A DNA stretch of 64,000 nucleotides from JAICXG01 sp036494545 (lineage in GTDB: Bacteria; Verrucomicrobiota; Verrucomicrobiia; Chthoniobacterales; UBA10450): the NCBI GenBank assembly GCA_036494545.1, contig DASXOB010000002.1, forward strand, positions 124,001 through 188,000, read 5' to 3'. Both the position numbers and the translations under genes were made by a program. Numbering within the stretch: the first letter of the stretch is position 1; each line of letters begins with the position of its first letter. This document shows positions 1 to 9,276 of this stretch, piece after piece. Under the pieces are notes generated by a model, which was given only the letters and a program-made list of their open reading frames with translations, was not told where the DNA came from and ran no database searches.

Positions 1-1
1 G

Positions 2-1870
2 ATCAGCGAATTCACCGAGATCGATCTCAATCACGACTTAAGCGCCGAGGAAAAGGACAAGCAAAAAGCCGATCGCCAGGAGTATTGCGACAAGCAGGCC
101 GAGCAGATTCACAACATCTCGCAGCTCCTTCGTGCTTATTGCCTGTTCGAGAAAGACGTGGCCTACGTCGTCGAGGAGAACAAGGTCGTCATCGTTGACG
201 AATTCACCGGACGCAAAATGCCTGGCCGGCGATGGAGCGATGGTTTGCACCAGGCGGTGGAAGCGAAGGAAGGCGTGCAGATCGATCGGGAGACACAAAC
301 CCTCGCGACGATCACGATTCAGAATTATTTCCGCCTTTATCACAAGCTCGCCGGCATGACCGGCACCGCCGAGACCGAGGCGAACGAATTTCACGACATC
401 TACAAACTCGACGTCGCAGTCATCCCGACGAACCGCCCGGTGGCGCGACTCGATGCCAATGACCGGATCTACAAGACGCGCCGCGAAAAATACAACGCGG
501 TCATCAACGAGATTAGAGAAAGGCACGCCAAACAGCAGCCGATCCTCGTCGGCACGGTAAGTGTGGAAGCCTCGGAGTTACTCAGCCGCATGCTGAAGCG
601 CGAAAAAATCCCGCACAACGTGTTGAACGCAAAATATCATCGCCAGGAAGCGGAAATCGTTAGTCGCGCCGGCCAGGCAGGGACGGTGACCATTTCGACA
701 AATATGGCTGGCCGCGGCACCGACATTAAGCTCGGGTCGGGCGTCGCTGAGAGGGGCGGCCTTTACGTCATCGGCACCGAGCGCCACGAATCGCGCCGCA
801 TCGATCGCCAGCTTCGCGGACGTTGCGCGCGCCAGGGCGATCCAGGTGCCACCCGTTTCTATGTTAGCTTCGAGGACGACCTCATGCGCAACTTCGGCGC
901 GGCCGATCGCATGACGAAAATCATGGAACGATTCGGTCTCGAGGACGGTCAGGAGCTCGAGCATCGCTGGCTCAATAAATCAGTCGAGACCGCACAGAAG
1001 CGCGTCGAACAACGCAACTATCTCGCACGCAAACGCACGCTCGATTTCGACGACGTGATGAACAATCAGCGCGAAGTCGTTTATACCTATCGCAACGAAG
1101 TCATCGACACCGAAGACCCGCACAAACTTGTCTACGAAGTCATCGACGAAGCCGTCCCCGCGAAAGTGAAAGAGTACCTTGGCAGCGGGGCGCCGAGCGA
1201 CGAGGTAAATTATTCCGGCCTCATTCATTGGATCAATACCACCTTTCCTCTCGGCCTAACGAAAGAGAAAGCGCAATTTGAAACTCGTGCACCGGAGGAG
1301 AATGCCGACTTCCTTATAGGCAAGATAAAGGAAGCCTACGAGCGCAAGTCCAGCCATGAGGAACCGGCTGCGGTCAAAAGTCTGGAACGTTACATCATCC
1401 TGAACGCGATCGATCGCTTATGGCAGGAGCACCTTTACGCGATGGATGCCTTGCGCGAAGGCGTTTATTTGCGCGGGTATGCGCAAAAGGATCCGCTCAT
1501 CGAATACAAGGCGGAAGCCTACGAGATGTTTGTCGAATTGATGGCGAGCATCAAAAACGAAGTTTTGCACAATCTCTTTCGCAGCACCTCGAACCTACAG
1601 GCTTTCGAAACCTTTCTTTCCACGCTCCCACAATTCCTCATGCGCGAGCAGGGACCGACCGCGCCGACTGCCAACGGGCCGGTTCCGGGTCGCCGTCCTG
1701 AGCGCATTCGTGCACAGATCGACGGAAATGGAGAAGCCGAGGGCGATGGAGCGGAGGTAAAACTGGAGTTGGCTCCAGTGCGGCGTGAAATGGCAAAGGT
1801 CGGCCGGAACGAGCCGTGCCCTTGCGGCAGCGGAAAGAAACATAAAAACTGCTGCGGGCGTGTAGCCTAA
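2..1870 (+). CDS. secA: Protein translocase subunit SecA (5'-truncated by window edge)
   Basis: SecA is the ATPase motor that pushes unfolded preproteins through the SecYEG channel. The frame is open from base 2, so the N-terminal part (nucleotide-binding fold 1) lies outside. Visible here are DEFTGR followed by GRRWSDGLHQAVEAKEG, the NBF2 helicase core with TNMAGRGTDIKLG and RQLRGRCARQGDPG, the scaffold/wing region, and the C-terminal zinc-binding tail NEPCPCGSGKKHKNCCG, which binds SecB or ribosomes in the family. The stop TAA at 1868-1870 lies inside a copy of the dispersed CCTAACGA motif. Identification is secure. Confidence 0.97.
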   Translation: MSEFTEIDLNHDLSAEEKDKQKADRQEYCDKQAEQIHNISQLLRAYCLFEKDVAYVVEENKVVIVDEFTGRKMPGRRWSDGLHQAVEAKEGVQIDRETQTLATITIQNYFRLYHKLAGMTGTAETEANEFHDIYKLDVAVIPTNRPVARLDANDRIYKTRREKYNAVINEIRERHAKQQPILVGTVSVEASELLSRMLKREKIPHNVLNAKYHRQEAEIVSRAGQAGTVTISTNMAGRGTDIKLGSGVAERGGLYVIGTERHESRRIDRQLRGRCARQGDPGATRFYVSFEDDLMRNFGAADRMTKIMERFGLEDGQELEHRWLNKSVETAQKRVEQRNYLARKRTLDFDDVMNNQREVVYTYRNEVIDTEDPHKLVYEVIDEAVPAKVKEYLGSGAPSDEVNYSGLIHWINTTFPLGLTKEKAQFETRAPEENADFLIGKIKEAYERKSSHEEPAAVKSLERYIILNAIDRLWQEHLYAMDALREGVYLRGYAQKDPLIEYKAEAYEMFVELMASIKNEVLHNLFRSTSNLQAFETFLSTLPQFLMREQGPTAPTANGPVPGRRPERIRAQIDGNGEAEGDGAEVKLELAPVRREMAKVGRNEPCPCGSGKKHKNCCGRVA

Positions 1871-1903
1871 CGAATTTCGTTTTTTGAGTTTCCGTAAAAG
1901 AAA

Positions 1904-1937
1904 AACGCGCGGTCGAAACCCAGTTCGATCGCGCGTT
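1904..1937 (-). terminator. Rho-independent terminator of the 1961-2485 gene
   Basis: A 14-bp inverted repeat (AACGCGCGGTCGAA at 1904-1917, TTCGATCGCGCGTT at 1924-1937, one G:T pair) encloses a 6-nt loop. On the minus strand the stem is followed by a T-rich run (complement of the A-run at 1897-1905), so it terminates the minus-strand gene. It also sits 34 bp after the secA stop and may stop secA transcripts from the other side. Confidence 0.8.
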
Positions 1938-1960
1938 CTAGCGGTAAGCAGGATTAACTG

Positions 1961-2485
1961 CTAGCCAAGCCCCATCGAGTTAAGCAATTGATGATCGATG
2001 CGGCCACCGACCGGAAGACCATTGGCACGCTGATAACTGCGGATCGCACGCCGAGTGCCTTCGCCGACGACACCATCAATCGCGCCATCATAGTAACCAG
2101 CAGCGGCGAGCTGTCGCTGGACACGAGTAGCCACTGACACATCCTTGGCGTCGCCACGGTTGGTCGGCGGCGACTGACCTACGACGTGCCCTTGGTAAAC
2201 GCCGTTCGGATTATAGCCATAAGGTGAGCCGACCGGGTACCCATAGGGATATCCATAGTAGTAGGGATAGCTCCAACCCCAGTATGGGTACCCATAGAAA
2301 TACGGAAACCCGAATCCGCCGACGAATACATGGACGTGGCCATTGCCATTATGATGGAAGTCGTGCCCATGAAAGCTCGCGCCTTGGTGCATTGCGCGGG
2401 GCCCCGTTTGCGCGTCGCCAGCAGGCGCAGCCAGTGTCACTGCCAGCGCCGCTAAGAGAATTGTCAAAGCTTTGGTTAATTTCAT
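1961..2485 (-). CDS. Secreted Gly/Tyr-rich protein with peptidoglycan-binding domain
   Basis: A 174-residue protein with a signal peptide (MKLTKALTILLAALAVTLAAPAG, cleavage near residue 25), a His/Gly/Tyr/Pro-rich low-complexity middle (about residues 40-105), and a C-terminal PG_binding_1 fold (about 115-172) with the usual VQRQLAAAGYYDGAIDGVVG and TRRAIRSYQRANGLP blocks. It probably acts in the envelope, held on the cell wall. The start is fixed by a strong Shine-Dalgarno (AAAAGGAGGTC, complement of 2491-2500) 5-7 nt upstream. It is monocistronic, convergent with secA, and has its own terminator at 1904-1937. The partner of the Gly/Tyr-rich part is not known. Confidence 0.85.
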   Translation of the reverse strand: MKLTKALTILLAALAVTLAAPAGDAQTGPRAMHQGASFHGHDFHHNGNGHVHVFVGGFGFPYFYGYPYWGWSYPYYYGYPYGYPVGSPYGYNPNGVYQGHVVGQSPPTNRGDAKDVSVATRVQRQLAAAGYYDGAIDGVVGEGTRRAIRSYQRANGLPVGGRIDHQLLNSMGLG

Positions 2486-2582
2486 TGTGACCTCCTTTTC
2501 AGATTACAAAGTATAGCACATTTTGCTCGCTTTTTCCGCCTTTTAAGGAAGCCTAACCTGGGTTATTCTCGACTTTCTCCCC

Positions 2583-3881
2583 ATGCTTGGACCCACCCGA
2601 ATTATCGTCGCGGCCTCGATTGCTTTTGTATTCGCTATTCCCAGTCTGCTCTCTGCTGCAAAACCGCGCAGCACCAGCACGTCGCGACAGTTTGTTGTCT
2701 ACGGGAACGATGTCGCCATGCGTGGCGCGATTTGCGATCTGGCGGAAAAGACGAAGGCGCACCTGCTCAACCTGCTTGACCTACGTGACAACTGGAAGAC
2801 ACCGCTGGTCGTCAACTTGGATTACCCGCAGGCGAATTTTCCCGAGGCGCCCTCCTCTTCCCTTCAGGTGAGCCAACTCGGCTACGGGCTGAAACTGCAA
2901 CTCAACCTTGTTGTGACGAGCGACTTTCAAGCCTGTGATGTGCAGCGCGAAGTACTCCGAGCGATCCTAATTGAGATGATGTATCGCGACCGCGGCGACC
3001 TCCCCGCTGGCACGCCTTACGTCGCGCCGCCCGATTGGCTACCTGATGGAATCCTTGGCTTGCAACCGGGCTCTGACTGGGATGAGAACGCGCAGCTTCT
3101 GCGTAGATTTATAACTGAAAATCGAATTGCGCCGCTCGACGTCATCGTCAGGCAAAAGCGCGACCAGCTCGATAGCACGTCGCGCAAACTTCACGGCGCG
3201 TATTCACAGGCTTTGATCCAACTGCTCCTCGATGCTCCCGGCGGCCGGTAAAAATTGCTCCAGTACATTCACCATCTGCCGACTGGGCCTAACGACATGC
3301 TGCCGGATCTGCGCGTCCATTTCCCCGAGATCCTGGCGCGGGCGCCAGAAAAATGGTGGGCGCTGGCTGTAGCACACCTTTCGACGGCCGATCGCTACGA
3401 GCTGTTGAGCGCGGCTGCGACCGCCGCGCAGCTTGATCGTCTGCTGCGTTTCAGGATCACCGCGCCCGATGGTGCGACGAAGCAATATTCGTTAGGCGAG
3501 TATGGGCAATTTCGCAAATTTCCTGCGCACCGCGCTGCGCTCGAACTGGTGGGTCGCCAGTTGCGCCTGCTCAGCGCGCGCGTCCATCCGCTTTATGGAA
3601 CGATTGTGCAGGAAGAGTATGCGGTGGTCGCGCTGCTCCTTCGCGGCAAGCCCCACGGGATACCCGAGCGACTCAATCGCATCGCGCACGATCGTGTCGC
3701 AATCGACCGGCAGGCGAAAATGATCGATGACTATCTCAATTGGTACGAAGCAACTCAGCTCAAGTCCTTGAGTGGCGCCTTTACTCAGGTGCTGAAATCG
3801 TCTTCCGACAGCAAACCGCCTCGCCGTTACGATCCGATTTCGGTCTATCTCGATTCGATCGAAATGGAAACGGATCTTTAG
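2583..3881 (+). pseudogene. Secreted peptidase-MA-like protein interrupted by an in-frame TAA
   Basis: Two open stretches in the same frame (2583-3251 and 3252-3881) are separated by only one TAA codon at 3249-3251. Joined, they give a protein of about 432 residues with a signal peptide and an extended helical C-terminal half. The region REVLRAILIEMM followed by APPDWLPDGILG has the layout of gluzincin (peptidase MA) proteins, where HExxH is followed by W-x-x-E-G; the zinc-binding His residues are absent, so it would be an inactive relative. The joint reads naturally across the stop (DAPGGR-stop-KLLQYIHHLP). This may be a real nonsense mutation, a sequencing error, or two translated pieces (TTG at 3255 could restart). 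The function is not recognised. Confidence 0.6.
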
Positions 3882-4021
3882 CCGAAAGGGCAAACTATTG
3901 CTTCTTCCGGGAGCGGGCCTTTTCTCTCTTTCGTCGAAAAAGTAGCTGGAATTTTGGCATTTTCTGTAAGAAAGTCCGAAGCCATTTCAGGTGTGCAATC
4001 GTCTTTTCAACCTACTTGCTT

Positions 4022-6043
4022 ATGAAGCTTATTGTCCGCTTTTCGCTCGTCGCAGCTCTTCTGGGCGGTGGCCTCGCCGTCCAGGCCCAATCCACTGGCA
4101 CTGACAACTTGGTTGGGCAACTTTCGGTCGTTGCCCATCGTTTGGTGGCCGACCCGGTACGCCACCGTATCTATGCGAGCCTTATGGCAGACAATTCGGT
4201 AGCCGTCATCGATACGCAAACGCTAAAGATCACCGACACGATTCCAGTGGGAATGGCGCCGGCCGGAATGTCGATCTCGGCGGACGGACTTACTCTCTAT
4301 GTAGCCCTGAGCGGTGCCACCCAAGTGGGTGTCATCAATCTCACTACGCTCACGACTTCGAGTCCTTTGACTGTCGCCGTCAAACCATGGCAGATAGAGG
4401 CAGGATTGGCAGATCGGCTTTACATTACTCCAGTCGATGAAGATGACGCTTTGCTGCAAATAGACGCGACGACAGGTGCAACGGAGGCGACCCTCGACGC
4501 TCAACCACATAAAGAAGCGTTGCTTCAGATCAGCCCAGATCGAACGAAACTATATTCTGGTAGCACTCAAGTTTCGCCCGCGACGCTCAAGCGATACGAT
4601 GTCTCCACTGCCACTGCCATCTTGGAGGAAAATACGGACGACGAATCTCTTGACGTAGGTCAATCGGGCAAGGATTTGAAGTTAAGTCATGACGGTGCGT
4701 CTCTTAGTTATGCGACACTCTTTGGGAATAACAATGACAACTATGCTTCGGCGACTGCCTTGTTTGATTCTATGGATTTCACGCAGAGTGATGGCAGCTG
4801 TATCATTGGCCCTAATCCATCCTTTCTTACCTTTAGCCCAGACGATTCGATCCTTTTCGAACACCGCGCTGGTCCCGGGCAGGTTTATCTCTTCGATACA
4901 GCCACTTCGACGAAGTCGGGCGTCCTGAAGGTTCTTGAGGATTCCGTCTCAGATCTAATAACTGACGGATCTGGGCGATATCTTTTCGTGGCGGATGGGA
5001 CTGCGGTCGAGATTTACGATCTTTTGGCGAATGTTACCACTACCTTCTATGGCACGACTGGAAAGCTCCAAAGCTTTCAGGTCCCAATTTACATTAAGCC
5101 CACTTCAATCAATGCGACGGACTTACTCGCGGGTCTGACGCTTGACTCGGCAACCAAGGTGATTTCCGGCACTCCCACAGAGGATGGCACTTTTCCAGTA
5201 GTTGTCACTGCGAGCGACGGCACTCACACCGTAACTGCTACTTTAACTCTGGTCCTTTATCCTAATGAACACGCGGTGAATATTTCAACGCGATCGAGCG
5301 TCAACGTGGGCGACGGTGTCTTGATTGCCGGCTTTATCATTACTGGCGCGGACGCGCAAAACGTCGTGGTGCGAGGAATTGGCCCGAGCTTGCAAGTTGG
5401 AGGTCAACCCGTACCCGGACGGCTGGCCGATCCCACGTTAACTCTTTACGATTCCCTCGGTAATGTAATTGATACCAACAACGATTGGCAGACGGACTCA
5501 CAATCCAGTCTTGTCACCAGCGTTGGACTGGCGCCGACCGATCCGAAGGAGGCTGCGCTCTATCGAATTCTCGATCCTGGGGCGTACACGGTAATTGTTA
5601 GTGGAGTTAATAACACGACAGGTATTTCCCTGGCGGAAGTCTATAATGTGTCCGACGATTCATCACGACTGGCTAATATCTCCACCAGAGCTGATGTCGA
5701 GACCGGAGATGATGTCATGATCGGCGGTGTCATTGTGGGCGGAATTGACGATGCCAATATGGTTTTCCGCGCGCTTGGGCCATCGCTTGCGTCAGGCTCA
5801 ATAAGCGATGTCTTGGACGACCCGCAGCTTGATCTTTACGATTCGAACGGGAACAACATCGCTTCCGACAACAATTGGCGCGACACCCAGGAAGCCGAGA
5901 TTGAGGCGACAGGTCTGGCGCCGACGAACGATCTGGAGTCAGCTATTAGTATATCGCTCGCTCCGGGCGCATACACGGCAATCGTCAGCGGCGCGGGAGG
6001 AACCACGGGAATAGGTCTGGTCGAGGCTTATAACTTGCCATAG
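4022..6043 (+). CDS. Secreted YVTN beta-propeller protein with two C-terminal repeat domains
   Basis: A 673-residue exported protein. ATG 4022 starts a clear signal peptide (MKLIVRFSLVAALLGGGLAVQAQ); the frame is open upstream without a signal. Residues about 30-330 form a YVTN-type propeller (DNSVAVIDTQTLKITDTIPVG, then SADGLTLYVALSG). A putative Ig-like segment with LTLDSATKVISGTPTEDGTF (about 360-415) follows. Two copies of a repeat of about 120 residues begin at about 420 and 551: NISTR, then (I)GG/AGFII, R-(A/G)-(I/L)-GPSL, LYDS-GN, NDW, GLAPT(N/D), PGAYT and TGI-L-E-YN. The same repeat ends the 16491-19745 protein. It is likely a surface or secreted protein; the ligand is unknown. Confidence 0.8.
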   Translation: MKLIVRFSLVAALLGGGLAVQAQSTGTDNLVGQLSVVAHRLVADPVRHRIYASLMADNSVAVIDTQTLKITDTIPVGMAPAGMSISADGLTLYVALSGATQVGVINLTTLTTSSPLTVAVKPWQIEAGLADRLYITPVDEDDALLQIDATTGATEATLDAQPHKEALLQISPDRTKLYSGSTQVSPATLKRYDVSTATAILEENTDDESLDVGQSGKDLKLSHDGASLSYATLFGNNNDNYASATALFDSMDFTQSDGSCIIGPNPSFLTFSPDDSILFEHRAGPGQVYLFDTATSTKSGVLKVLEDSVSDLITDGSGRYLFVADGTAVEIYDLLANVTTTFYGTTGKLQSFQVPIYIKPTSINATDLLAGLTLDSATKVISGTPTEDGTFPVVVTASDGTHTVTATLTLVLYPNEHAVNISTRSSVNVGDGVLIAGFIITGADAQNVVVRGIGPSLQVGGQPVPGRLADPTLTLYDSLGNVIDTNNDWQTDSQSSLVTSVGLAPTDPKEAALYRILDPGAYTVIVSGVNNTTGISLAEVYNVSDDSSRLANISTRADVETGDDVMIGGVIVGGIDDANMVFRALGPSLASGSISDVLDDPQLDLYDSNGNNIASDNNWRDTQEAEIEATGLAPTNDLESAISISLAPGAYTAIVSGAGGTTGIGLVEAYNLP

Positions 6044-6415
6044 CCTGTCTTCGCGCAATGGCTTTATTTTGTAGGCGCGGGACTTAGGGTTAACCGTTTT
6101 TCCACTATCGATGGAGCGGATGACGCGAAGATGGTCTTTCGCGCGCTTGGGCCGTCGATCCCATCATATCCGCCAATCGACGTCTTGAACAATCCGAAGT
6201 TGGATCTCTACGATGCGCAGGGCAACCAACTCGCTTGCAATGACAATTGGCGCGACACCCAGGAGTCCAAGATGATGGCTACGGGCCTTGCTCCTACTAA
6301 CGACCAGGAGTCGGCATTAAGCATTACGCTAGCGCCCGGTGCATACACCGCGGTCGTCAGTGGTGCAGATGGCTCAACGGGGATCGGCTTGGTCGAAGCT
6401 TATAATTTGCCGTAG
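6044..6415 (+). pseudogene. Detached third copy of the C-terminal repeat domain
   Basis: Directly after the TAG of the preceding gene the same reading frame stays open to 6415 and encodes, from 6131, a partial repeat domain (MVFRALGPS, LDLYDAQGN, DNWRDTQES, GLAPTNDQES, ITLAPGAYTA, TGIGLVEAYNLP). It lacks the first 35 or so residues (no NISTR block). Its nucleotide sequence is close to 5757-6040, so it looks like a partial tandem duplication left behind the stop codon. The codons between 6044 and 6110 encode no recognisable domain. No ribosome-binding site precedes ATG 6131. Confidence 0.65.
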
Positions 6416-6471
6416 GCGGGAAAATTCGATTGCTCAAGGCACGGTTCGCGGGCTTAGTGCTCGCGCCGAGC

Positions 6472-7662
6472 ATGAACATCCACGAATACCAGGCTAAGGA
6501 ATTGCTCGAGAAATTCGGCGCGGCGACAACGCGCGGAAAGGTCGCGGCCACGCCTGAGGAGGCGGAAAGGATTGCACGCGAAATTGGCGTTGGCGATATC
6601 GTAGTCAAGGCGCAGGTGCATGCCGGCGGGCGCGGTAAGGGGACTTTTAAGAACGGGTTCCAAGGCGGCGTGCACGTCGTGAAGTCAGCGGCTGAGGCGG
6701 GCGAGGTCGCGAGTAAAATGCTGGGACAAACTCTGGTTACGCATCAGACTGGCGAAACGGGTCGCGTCGTGAATCAGGTGCTGGTTGCGGAATCCGCCGA
6801 CATCGCACGCGAAGTCTACTTTGCCATTTTACTGGATCGCGCGACCGCCGCGCCCCTCATTGTCGCGAGCACGGAGGGCGGCGTAGAGATTGAGGCTGTA
6901 GCCGAGAAATCGCCCGAGAAAATTATTCGCGAATCGGTTAACCCACTCGCTGGTTTGCAACCTTTCCAAACGCGCAAACTGGCCAGGCAGCTCGGATTCG
7001 CTTCCGAGCAAATCAAGCCGGCAGCAAGGCTTTTCAGCGCGCTTTATCGCACCTTCATCGAATTGGATTGCTCGATGGTGGAAGTGAATCCGCTCGTCGT
7101 GACAAAGAATGGCGAAGTGTTAGCGCTGGATGCAAAATTTAACTTCGACGACAACGCTCTTTATCGGCACCCTGAAATCGCCGCGATGCGTGACACGGCG
7201 GAAGAAGATCCGCGTGAAGTTGAAGCTTCAAAACATGGGCTTAATTACATCGGCCTTGATGGCAACATCGCCTGTCTCGTCAATGGCGCCGGCCTGGCCA
7301 TGGCCACGATGGACATCATCAAATTTTACGGCGGCAGCCCGGCTAACTTTCTCGACGTGGGCGGCAGCGCAACGGAGGAGCAGGTCACTGAGGCTTTCAA
7401 GATCCTCGTCGCGGATAAACGCGTCGAAGCGATTCTGGTGAACATCTTTGGCGGGATTGCCAGGTGCGATGTCATCGCGCAGGGAATCCTCAACGCCGCC
7501 AAGGCCGTTAAGTTATCGGTTCCTTTAGTCGTTAGGCTGGAAGGCACCAATGTTAAGGAGGGCAAGCAGCTCTTGAAAGAGAGCGGACTGGCCTTGATCA
7601 CGGCCGATGATCTGGGCGATGCAGCTAAAAAAGCGGTCGAAGCCGCTGGCGGAAAAAAATGA
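6472..7662 (+). CDS. sucC: Succinyl-CoA ligase (ADP-forming) subunit beta
   Basis: The beta subunit of succinyl-CoA synthetase makes ATP from succinyl-CoA in the TCA cycle. ATG 6472 gives the standard N-terminus MNIHEYQAKELLEKFG and a usual length (396 residues). Visible are the ATP-grasp part (VVKAQVHAGGRGKGTF, MVEVNPLVV, LDAKFNFDDNALYRHPEI) and the CoA-ligase part (NGAGLAMATMDIIKFYGG, LDVGGSAT, VNIFGGIARCDVIAQGI). It opens a five-gene block with coupled starts (sucC, two VOC genes, sucD, citrate synthase); the next gene overlaps by ATGA. Confidence 0.97.
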   Translation: MNIHEYQAKELLEKFGAATTRGKVAATPEEAERIAREIGVGDIVVKAQVHAGGRGKGTFKNGFQGGVHVVKSAAEAGEVASKMLGQTLVTHQTGETGRVVNQVLVAESADIAREVYFAILLDRATAAPLIVASTEGGVEIEAVAEKSPEKIIRESVNPLAGLQPFQTRKLARQLGFASEQIKPAARLFSALYRTFIELDCSMVEVNPLVVTKNGEVLALDAKFNFDDNALYRHPEIAAMRDTAEEDPREVEASKHGLNYIGLDGNIACLVNGAGLAMATMDIIKFYGGSPANFLDVGGSATEEQVTEAFKILVADKRVEAILVNIFGGIARCDVIAQGILNAAKAVKLSVPLVVRLEGTNVKEGKQLLKESGLALITADDLGDAAKKAVEAAGGKK

Positions 7663-8021
7663 AAGCAACCAACATTGCCTTTACCGGCATTCCCGTAACC
7701 GACATCAAGCGCGCGCGCGCCTTTTACGAAGGCGTGCTTGGCCTTAAGCCTTCCGCCGATTTCGGCGAAGGCGTTTGGATCGAATACGAAATCGGCGATG
7801 ACACGCTCGCGATCGGGAGTGTGGGCGATCAATGGAAACCTTCGCCAGATGGAACCAGCGTTGCGATTGAGGTGGATGATTTCGAGAGTGCGATCAAAGA
7901 CCTGAAAGCGGCTGGCGCAAGGTTCGATACGGAGAATGTCGAAAGCCCGGTTTGTCGCATGGCGGTGGTCCAGGATCCCGACGGCAACAAAATCATCATC
8001 CATAAACTAAAAAATGCCTGA
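7659..8021 (+). CDS. VOC-family (glyoxalase-like) protein 1
   Basis: A 120-residue single-domain vicinal-oxygen-chelate protein: the paired beta-alpha-beta-beta-beta layout with IPVTDIKRARAFYEGVLGL, a W-x-E-Y strand and the C-terminal VVQDPDGNKIIIHK. The family binds a divalent metal and includes glyoxalases, dioxygenases and epimerases; metal ligands cannot be assigned with confidence here. Translation is coupled to sucC by a 4-bp ATGA overlap. It lies between sucC and sucD together with a paralogue, which suggests a role near central carbon metabolism, perhaps removal of a toxic aldehyde or isomerisation of an acyl-CoA; this is inference. Confidence 0.85.
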   Translation: MKATNIAFTGIPVTDIKRARAFYEGVLGLKPSADFGEGVWIEYEIGDDTLAIGSVGDQWKPSPDGTSVAIEVDDFESAIKDLKAAGARFDTENVESPVCRMAVVQDPDGNKIIIHKLKNA

Positions 8022-8035
8022 TAGTGCCTAACGAT

Positions 8036-8392
8036 ATGATCAAAGAAATTGCATTTGTGGCGGTGGCGGTTTCGGATTTCGCGAAGTCGAAGAAATTTTA
8101 TGAAGAGACTTTGGAACTGAAACTGGAGTCCTCACCGGAAGGTTTTCCCTGGGCAGAATTCGACGTCGGCGGCGTTACAATCGGCGTGGGGCAGCATCCG
8201 AATTGGCAGCCGTCGCGCGACGGGACGACAATTTCCTTTGAAGTGGACGATATCGACAAAACGATCGCGACATTGAAAGAGCGTGGTGTGAAGTTCGACA
8301 TGGAAAAATCGGAAACGCCAGTCTGTTTCATGGCGCAATTCCGCGATCCGGATGGCAACAAACTCGTCGTGCACAAGCGCAAGTCAGCCTAA
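8036..8392 (+). CDS. VOC-family (glyoxalase-like) protein 2
   Basis: A second VOC protein, 118 residues from ATG 8036 (a GTG at 8024 in frame would add four residues, which are encoded by a copy of the dispersed CCTAACGA motif at 8027-8034). It shares with its neighbour the VAVSDFAKSKKFYEETLEL helix, the DGTTISFEVDDI strand and the ending FRDPDGNKLVVHK, so the two come from a duplication. Its TAA stop (8390-8392) lies in another motif copy that also touches the sucD ATG. Confidence 0.85.
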   Translation: MIKEIAFVAVAVSDFAKSKKFYEETLELKLESSPEGFPWAEFDVGGVTIGVGQHPNWQPSRDGTTISFEVDDIDKTIATLKERGVKFDMEKSETPVCFMAQFRDPDGNKLVVHKRKSA

Positions 8393-8394
8393 CG

Positions 8395-9276
8395 ATGTCC
8401 GTTCTGGTCGACAAAAATACCCGTCTCTGCGTCCAGGGAATCACCGGCAGCGCCGGCGGTTTTCATGCGCGCCAGTGCATGGAGTATGGCACGAAGGTCG
8501 TGGCTGGAGTGACGCCAGGAAAAGGCGGCCAAATGTTTGACAACAAAGTTCCCGTTTTCGACACCGTTTGGGAAGCCCGCGCGGAAACCGGCTGCGACGC
8601 ATCCGTGATTTTCGTGCCCGCGCCGGGCGCGGCCGACTCCATCCTGGAAGCGGTCGATGCCGGAGTTGAGCTGGTCATTTGTATTACTGAAGGCATTCCA
8701 GTCATGGACATGATGCGGGTCAAAGCGCAGATGGCCGGAAAAAAATCGCGGCTGATCGGTCCGAATTGTCCCGGGATCATCACGCCGGGAGAATGCAAGA
8801 TTGGCATTATGCCGGGTTACATTCATAGGCCGGGCAACGTGGGCGTGATTTCACGCAGCGGGACGCTCACTTACGAAGCGGTCTGGCAACTGACTTCACG
8901 GGATTACGGGCAATCGACGTGCATTGGCATCGGGGGCGATCCGATCAACGGCATGTCGCACCTCGACGCAGTGAAGCTTTTCAACAGCGATCCGAAAACC
9001 GAAGCGATGATCCTGATCGGCGAAATCGGCGGATCAGCCGAGGAAGAAGCGGCTGCGTGGATTAAAGACAATTGCAGAAAGCCGGTTGCCGCCTTCATCG
9101 CCGGTGCGACGGCGCCGCCGGGACGTCGGATGGGGCATGCAGGTGCGATTGTTTCCGGAGGAAAAGGCACCGCCGCGGGCAAGATCGAGGCGCTCAAGGC
9201 GGCAGGTATTGCAGTTGCCGATACGCCGGCGACAATGGCGGACACGCTGATTGCGCAGATGAAGGAGCGAAGCTGA
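8395..9276 (+). CDS. sucD: Succinyl-CoA ligase (ADP-forming) subunit alpha
   Basis: The alpha subunit of succinyl-CoA synthetase: CoA-binding Rossmann domain (QGITGSAGGFHARQCMEYG, VTPGKGG) and ligase domain. The family's phosphohistidine site is visible as GRRMGHAGAI. The length of 293 residues is normal, as is IGPNCPGIITPGECKIGIMPG. It starts 2 bp after the second VOC gene and ends in TGATG with the citrate synthase start. It acts with sucC although two VOC genes separate them. Confidence 0.97.
   Translation: MSVLVDKNTRLCVQGITGSAGGFHARQCMEYGTKVVAGVTPGKGGQMFDNKVPVFDTVWEARAETGCDASVIFVPAPGAADSILEAVDAGVELVICITEGIPVMDMMRVKAQMAGKKSRLIGPNCPGIITPGECKIGIMPGYIHRPGNVGVISRSGTLTYEAVWQLTSRDYGQSTCIGIGGDPINGMSHLDAVKLFNSDPKTEAMILIGEIGGSAEEEAAAWIKDNCRKPVAAFIAGATAPPGRRMGHAGAIVSGGKGTAAGKIEALKAAGIAVADTPATMADTLIAQMKERS

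Noticed and set aside
9072..9275. Extended N-terminus of citrate synthase
   Set aside because: It lies inside sucD in another frame; ATG 9276 has a ribosome-binding site and the standard start.
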